Assembly (NCBI GenBank): GCA_009617715.1
Contig: VTFK01000066.1
Location: 434,001-498,000, forward strand
Source: Plectrocnemia conspersa
Taxonomy: Eukaryota; Arthropoda; Insecta; Trichoptera; Polycentropodidae
Reading direction: 5' to 3'
DNA: 64,000 bases
Shown: positions 1 through 11,804 of the stretch, one piece after another
How the letters are laid out: each line of letters begins with the position of its first letter
How positions within the stretch are numbered: position 1 is the stretch's first letter
Notes under the pieces: generated by a model
Database searches by the model: none
What the model saw: the letters and a program-made list of their open reading frames with translations, nothing else
What the model was told of the DNA's origin: nothing
Program-made: the position numbers and the translations under genes

Positions 1-221
1 TATTTATAATAAAATTGCAAAAAAAAAGTGTTTTATGATATCGGATAACTCTCTTAAATTCTTGAATAAAAAAATCAAACTGTTTAAGTGATATTTTATG
101 ATTAAATAAGCACAAATGATAAGTAAATATATACATATATCTTATGTAGGTATATTATATTTTGTTTAGACCGAATAATGTTTTGATCTTTTAATTATTT
201 TCTAAAAAATATTACTTATAT
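1..221. other. AT-rich DNA, nothing recognised
   Basis: Mostly A/T runs and TA-rich stretches. No open frame of note and no repeat ends seen. Confidence 0.6.
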
Positions 222-349
222 TTTCGTATTTACGTATATGTATATATATGACTATCGTGACGCATTAGGTTTGCCTGTCAGGTCACGATGGTTATAATTT
301 TAATAAATAAATAAATAAATATTTCGTATTTACGTATATGTATATATAT
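222..349 (+). mobile_element. 72-bp retroposed LINE/SINE 3' stub with 28-bp target duplication
   Basis: A 28-bp sequence at 222-249 is repeated exactly at 322-349. Between the copies lies a 72-bp insert (250-321) that ends in a TAAA-type tail, (AATA)n. The insert has a stem at its start: ATCGTGAC near 253-262 pairs with GTCACGAT near 282-290, extendable to about 11 bp with one G.U pair. A long target duplication, a simple A-rich tail and a 3' hairpin are the hallmarks of target-primed insertion by a non-LTR retrotransposon or a SINE. The insert is too short to code and is best read as a severely 5'-truncated copy. The tail differs from the LINE tails at 6471 and 12600, so it is probably another family. 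Confidence 0.85.
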
Positions 350-438
350 ATTTTAATATGTATTAAATTATGGTAATTATTTAATTAATTATAAGATCAT
401 GATTTGCATCACATTTATTTGTAATGCATTATTATTGT

Positions 439-545
439 ATCGCCCAAAAGACCGTCGCCCAAAAGACCATCGCCCATTTGTCCGTCGCCCATTTTGCATC
501 GCCCATTTGACCGTCGCCCAATCGCCGTCGCCCAATTGACCGTGT
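439..545. repeat. 15-bp tandem array, unit CGCCCAAAAGACCGT
   Basis: CGCCC occurs at 441, 456, 471, 486, 500, 515 and about 529, so the period is 15 bp with one 14-bp step. The G/C core is constant while the linker varies (AAAAGACCGT, AAAAGACCAT, ATTTGTCCGT, ATTTTGCAT, ATTTGACCGT, AATTGACCGT). The array ends in a degenerate CGTGTCCC. It is GC-rich inside very AT-rich DNA. I do not recognise the family. Arrays of similar design are at 5904-6013 and 18462-18585. Confidence 0.9.
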
Positions 546-3500
546 CCCTATATTATAAGCATTATATGTGTAGACAATTATATAATTAAAAAAACTAATT
601 TGGAAAATTTAGAAAAAATGGGAATGATTAAATACTTATCAAAATGTTTAAGGAAAAAAAACAAACGTAGAAAATCTATTATTAATATTTGCTTAGCTCG
701 CATAGAAACATTATAATACATATTTATGAAATATTAAAAAAAAATCTGAAAACAGTGAAATGTATGTAAACATTAAATATATTAATTATATTAATTTTAC
801 ATATGAGAAATCTATTTATTATAAATTCAGAAATAAGTTAAATTATATAATATATATCAAAATGTAAGAAAAATAAAAAACAGACTAGAAAATTTATTAC
901 CAATATTTTCAAGCATTTACGTAATTTTTTTATTTAGAATTTATAAAATACATACTTAGAAGAAAAATTTGAAAATATAAAAGAATATGCATTTTATTTG
1001 TTAAAAAAACAGTAAATATTTATTTTTATTATTAATTATATAATCAGTGAACCTAATTTATCAAATTTAGCAAAATATACAATTAAACACATATGTAGAG
1101 AATGGTAGAAAAATAAATAACATACTAGTAGTAAAACCTATAACTTTTTAGTATTATTAAATTATAAACATTTTAATAAAATGCTACGGGATTAAAAACT
1201 TTTTCTGAAAAATCAAAAAATAGTAAAATATATAAAACGAATAAATATGTTAATATTATTAATAACTAATTTGAAAAAATATTTATAAAGTCTAAAAAAA
1301 TGTAAAATTATACACATTTTACCAAAATGTTAAAAGTATATAATTTAACTTTGAAAATCTATTAATAACTCTTAAACTTTTATATTGAAATTTTTATTAG
1401 GAATTTTTTAAATACACAAAAAAAAATATTTAAGAACTCAAGAAAGTAAGCTTTACAAATATAATAAACAGTATAATGTGTTTAACCATTTATTTTATAA
1501 ATAAATATATTCTTTCAATAAAAAGCCTAATTCATATTAAAATTATAAACAGATTATTATTACATTAAAAAAAATATTTACTCTTAAAGAATAACATTTT
1601 TCAAACTTTTATTGAAGATATTTTTTTAATAAAATATTTCATCGATAACATGTGAAAAACTTTAGAGCGTGAATTCTAAAAGGATTTTGAAAAACAGTAT
1701 GGAAATTTATCAAAATTAAAATCTACTAAAAAAGCATTTTTTAAACCTAAAAAAAAAAATTTACATTTGTGAAAAAACAAGTAGATATATTAATACTACT
1801 GTCACACCATTAAAATAAAAAAAAATGTTTAAAAATGTTTCATATCCTTTTCCCGAAATTTTACCAATTTATATAACATATAAACAATTCATAATCTATG
1901 ATATACTCCTTTTTTTTATCAATAATTTATTTAAAAACTTACAAAATAAAAACACTGCTAAACCTAAGCAATAAACTTAAAAATCCATACAATTCTTAAA
2001 AATAGTGAAATGGATTAAATTATTGTTATGCAAAAATTAAAAAAAATTACATATGATTTTTTAACTTGAGCTCAATTTACTTAAAAATAAAGATTTAGTA
2101 CTTTATGTGATTTATTTTACACAATATATATTAATGTGATCGTGCTACTTTTACTGTGATTAAATTAATATGTGGTGATTTTTTTAGTTCAGGTTTAAGA
2201 AAGTTTTTTTCTAAACACTTATATATTTTAAATTTTCAGCCTAAAAATATTATTGCTTAGTTTAAATATCTATCGGAATAAAATAATAAGTTGTTAGTAA
2301 ATAGCACTAGTTTTAGTTAAAAATTATTAAAAAACATATTCTAAAAATATTTGTTTTTAGTAAATTTTTTGCTTAGAAAATTATTAAATTATTCATCTTT
2401 GTCTATTCTAAAATGCAAAAGGTAAAATAAGTGTCATAGATAATCCATATGTTTTAACTAATAAGATTTTTATAATTTGATATATAAATAATATATTATT
2501 TTATTGGATTAAGTATACAATTTAATATGCGACATCTGAATTGAGATTTTGCTTGAATAATGTTATATGAGTGATTCTGCAATTACAACCAACTTCTATA
2601 AATATAAAAAATAAACTAGAATTAGCAAAATATCTACTGGAAAATAAAAAAATATTATATATAAAAAAAATTTATAGTTTTAAATTTGCTGTTTCCTAAA
2701 AAATTTTTATATCGTTTTAAATATTTTTTGTCAATTTTATTTATTAAATCTTTTTAAAAGACCACTATATTCATAAAGATATTATAATAGATAAGTTTTC
2801 TACAAACGTTATAAATGATCCATAAGTAGTTACTTTCATACAGTGAAACAACGTTACAACATCATAACTTACGTTATTCTAGAATTGAAAATGTACATTG
2901 TTGACAAAATCCAATATCGTGCTATATAGATACTAGTTAAGTATGAAAAAAATTTCTCATGAATAAACTGTGAAATATATTATTACAAAAATCCAAAAAT
3001 AAACGTATGTAAATCTGTAAGCGAATTTTTTACTTCCTGTAAAGTTGACTATTTACATATGTATTTACGACTTACACCGTTATTCGCTTTGCATATTTAA
3101 TTATAAATAACATCTGGTAATGATTTATATTAAAAAGTACGTGAATTATTTCTTTAATATTAAATTAGGTATCTTTTGACTTAAATGTTTATTTTGCTAT
3201 AAAAAGTTTTATTTTGTTCCAAAATACTCAGATTAAGCATAACATATTAAGTAATAATTAGATCACTAAATATCCAATACCACATAAGCTCAATTTGTCA
3301 GCTTGGGCATTAAATAACATATAAATAATGAACTTATACATAAAAAAGCATAAATATATTTTATTTACACTTATTATATATTATATTATTAATTATGTAT
3401 CATAACATAAACAAACTAATATTTAATTATTAAAAAATAACAATAAATTGAATATTTACATGATGAAGATATTTTTTCATTGTATTATTTTACAAATATA

Positions 3501-4239
3501 TTTTTTTTATAATAATGCCTAAAATGAAAAAAAATACACGTACGACGTATAAATCTGACATGATTGAATCGCACAGATAAAAATGGTTGGGTAAGATATA
3601 GAAGATATTGTAATCCGTTTTACCGTTCGGAGACTTACTAAGGTTAAATTTGATACATTTTGATATATAGTTCACTTGAACAGTGTTACAGATTTTGATA
3701 AAATAAAAGGCGCCCGAATGTCTCAATACTACACATATCTAAGCATAAATGTATGTACATATGTACATACATATGTATATATATAATATAACAAAGAGCA
3801 ATGCTCAGATTTATTATTCAAGTCGCTGTTCGAATACGATATTTCGCGTGTGCTAACTATATGCTTACTCACTGTGAGCTCTGTGTATTTTTAAGATAAT
3901 AAATTTCAATCTATTGTTTTTTTCAGTTTCAATTATAATGGTGCCCTATGTATTTTTTAAATTTCTGTGTTTCTATTTAAAAAAAAATAATAAATAATAT
4001 ATCAAACAAACTAAGAAGCTGGACGTTTAGATATGCAGGTTAATATTTCATTGTACCTATAAGTTTGATTTCTAATCATTTTCATTCACTCAACCACACA
4101 AATTTATAGCAGCTGCATCACCATTTGATTCGTTTCTCTTTAACACTATATAAACTAGCGTTGAACGTTGCAACATTTTAATTGAATAGAAAAAAGCTCG
4201 GCTTCCACAGCATCTATTTTTTCGCTTTATTTCATTCTA
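546..4239. other. Long AT-rich stretch without genes
   Basis: Poly-A/T-interrupted DNA with many short runs of A. The one frame over 70 codons (3490-3726, minus) has no recognisable domain and ordinary AT-driven composition, so I do not call it. A palindromic TATGTACATA-type microsatellite lies at about 3749-3785. Nothing else stands out. Confidence 0.6.
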
Positions 4240-4520
4240 TACAGATTTCGATAGAACCTCTCCAATACTCAACCGCAAAACGGTTCGTTTGATGCCCGCA
4301 TTTCGATTTATATTCTGCATATGCGCCGCTAGGCGGTTGTTAGCATCGGGCACAAATGGCCGATGCGTTCGTCGAGTTTGTCAATGCAAAACCCATTAGC
4401 AAGCTTAGACACTTTGATATTCAACGCTGCAGGAGCTTTTTGAAAACTTTTCGCCATACATGACAACGAGCTGCCGAAACTTTCACTGGCGTCCCATGCA
4501 TATTTTAGGCATCGAAATTA
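4240..4520. promoter_or_regulatory. CpG-containing island, candidate conserved non-coding element
   Basis: Composition changes sharply from A/T-rich DNA to mixed-base sequence with several CpGs (for example CGCCGCTAGGCGG near 4324, itself partly palindromic, and GCCGATGCGTTCGTCGAG near 4360). No frame gives a recognisable protein. I infer a regulatory or otherwise constrained element, since neutral DNA here drifts to A/T. An ancient transposon fragment is the alternative. Confidence 0.35.
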
Positions 4521-4974
4521 AAAGGTTCTCGCTGAATTAACGAGTCAAGGATACGTTTGAGAAACTTAAGAACTACTTTCTTACTTTAATTTCACTCATC
4601 AAGATTTAAAGCCATTTTAAGTGTGTTATGCTTGAAATGTGTGATTTAAATATGATCTTAATAACATTATTTTAAAACTTGCATTTAAAAAAAAATATTT
4701 TGTCATTAAAAATACGTAAAAATGGCTCATTTAGCTTACTTTGATTTAATTTCCTACGTTTGTTCATTAGTCCTAATATTTCCTCTGTTTCTTATTATTG
4801 CTTTTCATTTAGCTTCTAATCTAAAATATTTTTTTTCATACTTGAATAGGGTAGACATATGCAAAAGTCAAAAATTTTTACCCAAGAAGAAATGTCGAGC
4901 GGCGACACTTATTCGCTGCTGTCCTGAAATCATCATAGCGATGTGATATTTTATGAAAAAAATATTACTACAAG

Positions 4975-5120
4975 CTTTCCCTTTACCACAGATGTCCCGG
5001 CGCTCCTTATCCGGGGCTATCGCGTCGCCACGATAGTTGACTCTTAAGAGTTTTTTTCCCCATTCGCAACCTGGGAACCCGTGTGGCGTACAGAGCCCTA
5101 CGTAAAGACGCGTTTATCCA
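4975..5120. other. GC-rich block of unknown origin
   Basis: About 145 bp of balanced composition, including CCCGGCGCTCCTTATCCGGGG (a self-complementary CCCGG/CCGGG pair) and GGGAACCCGTGTGGCG. It looks imported relative to its flanks and could be a piece of a retroposon or of a 5' UTR. No flanking duplication was found. Confidence 0.35.
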
Positions 5121-5331
5121 TCACATTAAATACTATTTACTACACACACATATTAAATATATTTTTGTATTTGCTGATATTTTGAGAATCGCTATGCATA
5201 AATATCATATATATCACTGTATAATAATTAATGGACAGTTTATTAATATTATTCGAACCTAAATAATGATAAAAAATTTTAGTGTTATTTTAGTTTGCAA
5301 ATTTTATATGAATGTCACTAACTGTGCTTAA

Positions 5332-5507
5332 TGTTTCCTCCACACTCTCTGGAAGTTGGCCATGGTTGGGCAAGGACGGAAAATATAATGTGTTAATTCG
5401 GGGCTACTTCGGTCCAGCTCGGGTCTGCCCGCTCTAATGTCTCGGCGAACTCGACCGTATTCAGTAGACCTTTGGTTCGGTAACTTCTAGAGAGTGTAGA
5501 GGAAGCA
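5332..5507. mobile_element. 176-bp MITE, candidate PIF/Harbinger type with TAA duplication
   Basis: The left end TGTTTCCTCCACACTCTCT and the reverse complement of the right end TGCTTCCTCTACACTCTCT match at 17 of 19 positions. The match continues through GAAGTT, giving inverted repeats of about 26 bp. TAA flanks the element on both sides (5329-5331 and 5508-5510), which fits the TWA target duplication of PIF/Harbinger elements. The interior is GC-rich with CTCGGCGAAC-like blocks and has no coding capacity. Class assignment is inference from the 3-bp duplication alone. Confidence 0.7.
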
Positions 5508-5903
5508 TAAGGGTTACATAATAAATAACGATTTATTTAGCATATCTATTATCACTATTTGCCGTACAAACTCAGAGATACATATGCATACTTTTAATTT
5601 ATATTTATCATAAACTGAAATAAATAATTCAACTTAAACTTGAATCGGTAGGTGTTTTATAAAAATCTATAGTTTTTTACCTTAGAATCGATAGATCCGC
5701 TAAAAGCAATTTGCATTCTACGAACTTGAAGTCAATCATCGTTAAAAAGTTAAAGTACTATCTGGTTAGCTTTTCATTAATGTCAATATCACATAACATT
5801 ATTGATCGTAAAAGCCAGTCTCCTTTTGGCATATTCAAAACGAAAATATATAATATTTAATGTATAAACTATGGAAAAAAATATTCCAAAAAAATGAAAA
5901 ATT

Positions 5904-6013
5904 CTGGATATTTTGTGATGGTTTTAATTGTGTGGATCAATTGGAGATTTAGTCGCCTAGATATTTTGTCGGTTGGATATTTTATCTTGGACGTATTGTC
6001 GTTGGGGCAACTT
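5904..6013. repeat. Degenerate ~15-bp tandem array (GGATATTTTGTCGGTT type)
   Basis: GGATATTTTGTGATGG, GGATCAATTGGAG, AGATATTTTGTCGGTT, GGATATTTTATCTTGG and ACGTATTGTCGTTGGGG follow one another at 13-17 bp intervals. A G-rich joint and a TTGTCG-like core recur while the A/T linker varies. On the opposite strand it reads CGACAAAATATCCAAC, similar in layout to the array at 439-545. Unit boundaries are approximate. Confidence 0.65.
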
Positions 6014-6329
6014 TATTTGAAAAGAGAAATTATGTAAGTGGCATACATTAACATGATTAATGATTTTACTTTTGTAATGAAACCTCAGAGCATAATTCTG
6101 ATTATATGTACGAAAAAATTCGTAAATTATTCTTATCTTACTTTTTGGCATTAACCGCAATAATAATAATACACAAAAGTTAAAATAAATATTATGCCAA
6201 TTAATCCATGATATAACAATACAATTCCAATATTTACTTACATAAAAGGTCAATTTGAATTATCAAAAAGCATCGCTATGTTACATCAATTTTTTTTAGT
6301 CTCATATATAGTCTCAATACTAATCAGGA

Positions 6330-6471
6330 AAAGGTTGAAATGTCAAATGCATTTTTCAACTTACTATATGCTGATACAAAATTAAATAAACTCTCAAATG
6401 ACAAAATTAATCAGCTTGTTTACAATTAGCTCTATAAGCTGAATAAATTAATAAAATAAATAAATAAATAG
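6330..6471 (+). mobile_element. 3' end of a 5'-truncated non-LTR retrotransposon
   Basis: The stretch ends with a small hairpin, TTAGCTCTATAAGCTGA, followed by ATAAATTAATAAAATAAA and (AAAT)n. This is almost the same tail as the one following the open RT fragment at 12563 (TTAGCTATTAAGCTAAATAAATT...). I infer a second copy of the same LINE family, truncated to its last 100-150 bp. The 5' limit is uncertain. Confidence 0.7.
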
Positions 6472-6967
6472 ATATTTTGAGCAATGTAAAAAAAAAATAA
6501 TTGCTAAGATTAGTACCATTTAATAAAATAACTTACTCTTAATCTATTTTATTACTTTAAAAATGTAGCGCTTGATTTTTTGAGAGCAAATCAATTTATT
6601 TAAAAACATGGAAAAGAATATAGCATTTCGATCAAATATCCTTTAAATAGTCTATAGCTATAACTTAGTAAAATATTAATTTTATACGCATCTTAATAAT
6701 TAACAATAGCTTTAAGTGCTCGATAATTATATAGGTACATTTTATTCATGTGCTACATAAATATCTGGATCAATTTTATTCTTAAAATTATAAAATATAT
6801 TTAATATGAATATTTTATATATTTTTTTACTATATTTTAAGAACTACTCATTAACTATTATTAAAATAGTATTTCTAAAACAATAATCAAAAATAATAAA
6901 AATAATTTACTGACATAAGGTCGAGTCAAATTAATTAATGATTATCATATGTCACATCTTATACTCT
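6472..6967. other. AT-rich DNA, nothing recognised
   Basis: A/T-rich sequence with no repeat ends or open frames. Confidence 0.5.
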
Positions 6968-7200
6968 ATTCGCGTTGACACAGTCAGTTCGAGAGCTTTC
7001 CATTTCATCATTATACATAATTGAAAAAGGGATGGCAGGTTTGAGTTAAGCTCTAAATCACACGATAAGCATATACGTTCAATATACTAATCATAACTCC
7101 GATTGATTGATAAATATAAAAAAATATAGTATTAATTTTAATTTCTGCAATTTTTGAGAAAAAATAATTTTTGAGAAATAATAATAAATATTAAACAAAT
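6968..7200 (+). mobile_element. Truncated copy of the ACACAGTCAGTTC foldback MITE
   Basis: The left-arm sequence (CGCGTTGACACAGTCAGTTC, then GAGAGC, CCATTTCATCATTAT and CATAATT) matches the left arm of the complete copy starting at 7223. It continues through the shared internal words CACACGATA, ATACGTTCAATATAC and ATTGATAAAT. No right arm follows. A second copy in the same orientation begins about 255 bp after this one starts. Confidence 0.8.
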
Positions 7201-7222
7201 AAAGTATTAAAAACTATCCTTC

Positions 7223-7587
7223 ATTTGCGTTAACACAGTCAGTTCAAAGCTATCCATTTCATTATTATTCATAATTAAAAAAAAAGAGAATGCAGGTTTG
7301 GGTTTACGCCCCTACAATTATCTGTAATACACACGATACGGATATATACGTTCAATATACTTATCATTACTTCGATTAATTGATAAATGTAAAATATATA
7401 ATAGTGATTTAAATTTCTATAATTTTTTCAAAATATAGATAGAAGTAATGATGAGTATATCGGACGTATATCCGTATCGTATGCTTTAAAGTTAACAGTA
7501 GTGACTTAAACCCAACTTACGATCTCTTCCTTAATTATGAATAATGATGAAATGGATAGCTCTTGAACTGCCTTTGTTACCGCAAAT
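7223..7587. mobile_element. 365-bp foldback MITE with long terminal inverted repeats
   Basis: The left arm (ATTTGCGTTAACACAGTCAG, then TTCA, AGCTATCCATTTCATTATTATTCATAATT) is mirrored by the right arm, which ends at 7587 (AATTATGAATAATGATGAAA, then TGGATAGCTCTTGAACTG and GTTACCGCAAAT). Inner portions also pair (CGATACGGATATATACG with CGGACGTATATCCGTATCG). Outside the arms the sequence CCCTAT/ATAGGG also partly matches, so the true terminus may lie a few bases further out (consensus ATACCCTATTTGCG). There is no coding capacity. Related copies are at 6968 and 43200. Confidence 0.88.
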
Positions 7588-9229
7588 AGGGTATAATCAA
7601 GGGTGTAGCAAATAGGGCAAATATTATATAGCTTTTATTTATCCGGAAAACGGTTAGCATGCTAAAAAACACTTTTAAGACATAAATACTATATGCTGAC
7701 ACTAAATTATATAAACCTTTAAAATTAAAAAAATGCTATATTAGTAATATATATTTAAGTAATGTATTTAAATCAGAGCTAAAAGAATTTGATAGCATAT
7801 TAAAAAAATTTTTTTTGTCTTTTTAGTCGAAATATATATTGCGTATTAATTATTTTAGTGTTTTATTACTATTTAAATCCAAAAAATATGATTCTTTTAA
7901 TATCAACATAGCTTACAAATATTTTGTAAACAAATTAATAAAATGCTTACAAAATATTTTGTTAACATTTTATTAATTTACGATAGATTTATTAATTTAT
8001 TGATTTGATAGGTAAATTATATATGTGTGCTATATGATGTATAATTATATAATTATATGTATAAATTTAAATTATAAATAACGCAAGGTACGAATCCTCG
8101 TATTAAATATATTCCATAATTTATAACTATTTAGTAATAAATATTGAAAAAAAAGATATAATATATATATGCAACAATTGATAGAATAAAAAATATTTTT
8201 TGAAAATAATAATAAAAAATATTATTATATATAAAATTTTACCACAATTTATTTAAAGTCATATTTTTAGTTTGAGAGGCAATTAATACATTACAAAATA
8301 CTACACCTAGATTTTTATAACTGTTTAAAATTAATACAGTAATTATATACATTTTTAAATAAATGCTAAAGCTGATGGAAAAATATAATATTTAAACCCA
8401 ATTTTTAGGTTATTGTTCTATATAGATAATATCAACAAGAAAAGACTAAAATTCTGACTAGCGACAAAATATTAAAAAAAACTGTTTCTAAAATATCATT
8501 TTCCTAGTAACATTTAAATTAAACATTAATAAAATTTGGCACTGCGGTGGCTTAAAATTAATTATAAATTATTTTTAAAAAAAAACACGTATTACGCTCA
8601 TACCTGCAAGGTTGAAGCTATGTTGTTTTGTTAAATATTGCACTCTTGTAGGTAGTTTTTCACAACTGTTTTTTAACACTATTAACAAAATATTTATTAT
8701 TTTTAAGATCCTGATTTAACTATTAAACACTTTAATTAACTAGTTCACAATGTCCTTGAATATTTTTTTATCAAATTAAAACTAAAATATATAAGATAAA
8801 ACTGAAGCAATACTATTTACACCTTGAAAATGACCGATGCCATTACATTTAAAAAAAATATAATTAAACTACACAGACAACACATTGTATTACACAACAC
8901 AACACATTATATTTTGAAAAAAAACAATTGAAAATATTTAATTATATATAAATTAAAATATTTGAATCTTATTATTAATATTTCAACAAGTCGGTACTTA
9001 GACCAAAAATACTATGTTTTTTAAACCATGAAACAATGTATGCTATTTATGATCTACCAGTAGATAGAAACAAGCGATTTGCTTCATAGTTTTCAGTGAA
9101 TCGTAATTGTGATATGCACGATTGAAACATTCATGCTACGTCCGTGTTACTTTTTTTTATTTTACGAGCTACGTACATTTTTCTCTCAACATTTTTAATT
9201 AATCCAACTTACGCATAGGGGACAGCTCA
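7588..9229. other. AT-rich DNA with a nested palindrome
   Basis: No gene. At 7932-7979 a 14-bp perfect inverted repeat (AAATTAATAAAATG / CATTTTATTAATTT) encloses a second perfect 14-bp palindrome, ACAAAATATTTTGT (7949-7962). The remainder is featureless A/T-rich sequence. Confidence 0.6.
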
Positions 9230-9400
9230 TAAACGGTATTAATAAAAACTTCTTATATTCCCCGAGTGCCACTAGACACGCACACACACGCGTTTAATGT
9301 TCGCAACTTTTGCGACCCAATTCAGTGGTTTCCAAACTGGCCGACGGCGAAATTATTCCTAAACATGCGCAAACAACATGACAAATATGAATAGAGCACA
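9230..9400. other. Mixed-composition block, possible regulatory element
   Basis: Contains an ACACGCACACACACGCG stretch (about 9276-9292) and several CpGs. No domain is recognisable in the 63-codon frame starting at 9378, so I do not call it. Confidence 0.25.
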
Positions 9401-10770
9401 TAAAACGAGCGAATCTCTTGAAGCACTTCGCACTGCTACAAACATATGCACATATTATCTAAAAATAAACAGAATGGCCGAAAAAATTCTTACAATACGA
9501 GAGACCAACTTAACAAATTCATTTCAAAGTATTTTAACATTAACAAAAAAACAAAGGTTCTTGTTGTGATTTTATTTTTATATTTATTAGCTATTTTAAA
9601 AACTTTTTTAAATTATCTGGTGTAAGCTTTTAAGTGTAGTATTATAGAATTGGCTTGCTATTCTGTGTTCTTTTTTTAATTTTGTGCAATAATGAACATT
9701 TTCAACGGCTGCTTTTTTAGACCTTGTCTCGGTCGATGATTTGGCATAGCTCCGCTTAATGTAGCTCTAGCGTAGCACCGGCAATATTTTTTAAACATTT
9801 GTAATTAATGAACTTATATTTTTTATATATAATATTTATACTTTATTTTACATTTTTATATGTTGTAATGAGACAACCCTTGCTTATGAGAAAAAAAATA
9901 TTGTATTTTTCAGGGTTATTGCATCTTAAAAATTCTACTTTGTATATTTATTTTATATGTCGTCATAATATACTATCAATACAATTTCAACAAAAAAAAA
10001 GTTTTGATAGATTTTGTTTTTGCTAGAAAATTTCCGGCCTTTAGTGCACGACCGTACTAATAGTTGGCGGCGCTTAAAAGGTTAAAACCAATTTTTAAAA
10101 AAATTATTTAAAACTAATATTATATTGTATTTTATATATTTTTTTTCATACATAATTAGCAAAAGTACAGTTTTGTTAAAAAATAAATACACAATAAAAA
10201 TCTCATGTTTGGCTTAAAAAATATTTTTTTATGTTTTAGTAATTTTTAAAAGTCAGTTTAACAAAATATATAATAATAATAAATTGCACAGCTAAATTTC
10301 ATTAATCTCAAAATAATTTAGAAAATTGAAAAAATTGTGCTGCGAAGCTAAATTAATTTCAATAGTTTTTAAAATAAAATGGCGCATAAACTTAAAATGT
10401 ACATGCAAATGTATAAAAATTAAAAATTAATTTAGGAAATGTTAAGGCCTGTTATCTGGTTCATTTTTGTAGCCAACATACAATTTTAGGACAAATTATA
10501 TTTTATGTATTGATAATTTAAATCAAAATAACTTCGAAATTAGGTTTCGTATCAAAAAATGTATCTCATGTATTAGTATTACATTATTAAATCAAAGTTG
10601 AAATAAGCTTTTATATATTATTATTATTCTATCCAAACCGCAGCAATTCGTAAGATAAATCTATTTCTTTTGAGCACTTAAAGAATTTATTGATAATAAA
10701 ATATAGTATGAACTTGAATTTCTAAATTAAATATTTTTGAGCCACCCTGCAATATAATGAAAATATTTTA
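9401..10770. other. AT-rich DNA, nothing recognised
   Basis: Two short balanced-composition pieces (about 9718-9785 and 10030-10080) resemble eroded repeat fragments but have no match elsewhere in the window. The 72-codon frame at 9808 is A/T-driven and not called. Confidence 0.45.
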
Positions 10771-11110
10771 TCGCATAGTTGGCGTTGGCGCTTTTTAATA
10801 ACACACGCACAAAGCAGTTATGTCGTTCTTTATTGTCGAGCGTTTTTATTGTACTATATCTGATAGATATCTGACTTTTGTGTTTATTTGCACAACACTA
10901 ACCGTATTTACGAGTTCGGCTGAATCGTAATTTTTATTTTATTGCGCTCGTATGTAATATTGACCTTATGGTGATAAAAAGAAATATGCATGAATATCGT
11001 CTAACCCTTGCGAGACCCTTTGTGAGATAAATAAAAAATGTGTGGAGGATGTGAGAAATCTTTGTTGGACTGCGGCTTATGGTTAACCGCGGTCAGTTCA
11101 AATTTTATCA
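10771..11110. promoter_or_regulatory. CpG-containing block, candidate non-coding element
   Basis: Moderately GC-richer sequence with GCGTTGGCGC, GTCGAGCG, GAGTTCGGC and ACCGCGGTCAG. No reading frame is supportable. A constrained non-coding role is inferred from composition only. Confidence 0.25.
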
Positions 11111-11138
11111 AATGTAATAGAACTCAGTTAACTATGGT

Positions 11139-11141
<3 letters not shown>

Positions 11142-11207
<66 letters not shown>
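11142..11207. repeat. (AT)n microsatellite
   Basis: About 66 bp of uninterrupted AT dinucleotide repeats. It is likely polymorphic in length. Confidence 0.98.
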
Positions 11208-11211
<4 letters not shown>

Positions 11212-11804
11212 TTAGTAATGTAAACTTAATTTATTTTAAATAATCAATAATTTTGCTGTAATATAACAGGCGTTATAGCAAGCTTTGTAGTCCACGCAAA
11301 TAACCGACAACTACTAAGAAAGCGGTGAGACACCAGACTGAAATCAATCTGTGAATTTATGCAATAATTTTTATTGAAAAAACACTATTATTCCAGCTTA
11401 CAATTCAAATAAATAACTATGCTAGCTAGATTAGAATATAAAAATCTAAGAAAACCTGGTCTCTGATAAATATTAAAATTCAAATTTATATAACCGTCAC
11501 TAAATTTCATATTTTTGACTTTAAAATTAAAATTTTAATTACTTAAAGGTTTATAAGATTCTAACCCATTTATCTTTAAATCTCAGTGGATGATAATTAG
11601 TTTTAAGATTTGCTTACATCTATTTTATATATTTAGAAACCATATTTATTAAAGCAGTTAAAACAGTGATATTATGGAATCTTATTTTTTTTGTCATGTA
11701 ACGCGGTGGAACGGCGTTCCGGCACCTTTTTTACAGTATTTTCAATGTTTAAAAAACATTGACAATCTGTGTAACGTTTTATTTCTATTTTTTTTTTAAT
11801 TTAA
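11208..11804. other. AT-rich DNA
   Basis: No open frame or repeat end was recognised. A short GC-richer word, GCGGTGGAACGGCGTTCCGGC (11703 on), has a GGAACGGCGTTCC self-complementary core. Confidence 0.5.

Noticed and set aside
5315..5325. CACTA word near the 5332 MITE, suggesting a CACTA transposon end.
   Set aside because: No matching TAGTG at the other side. The inverted repeats start at 5332 instead.
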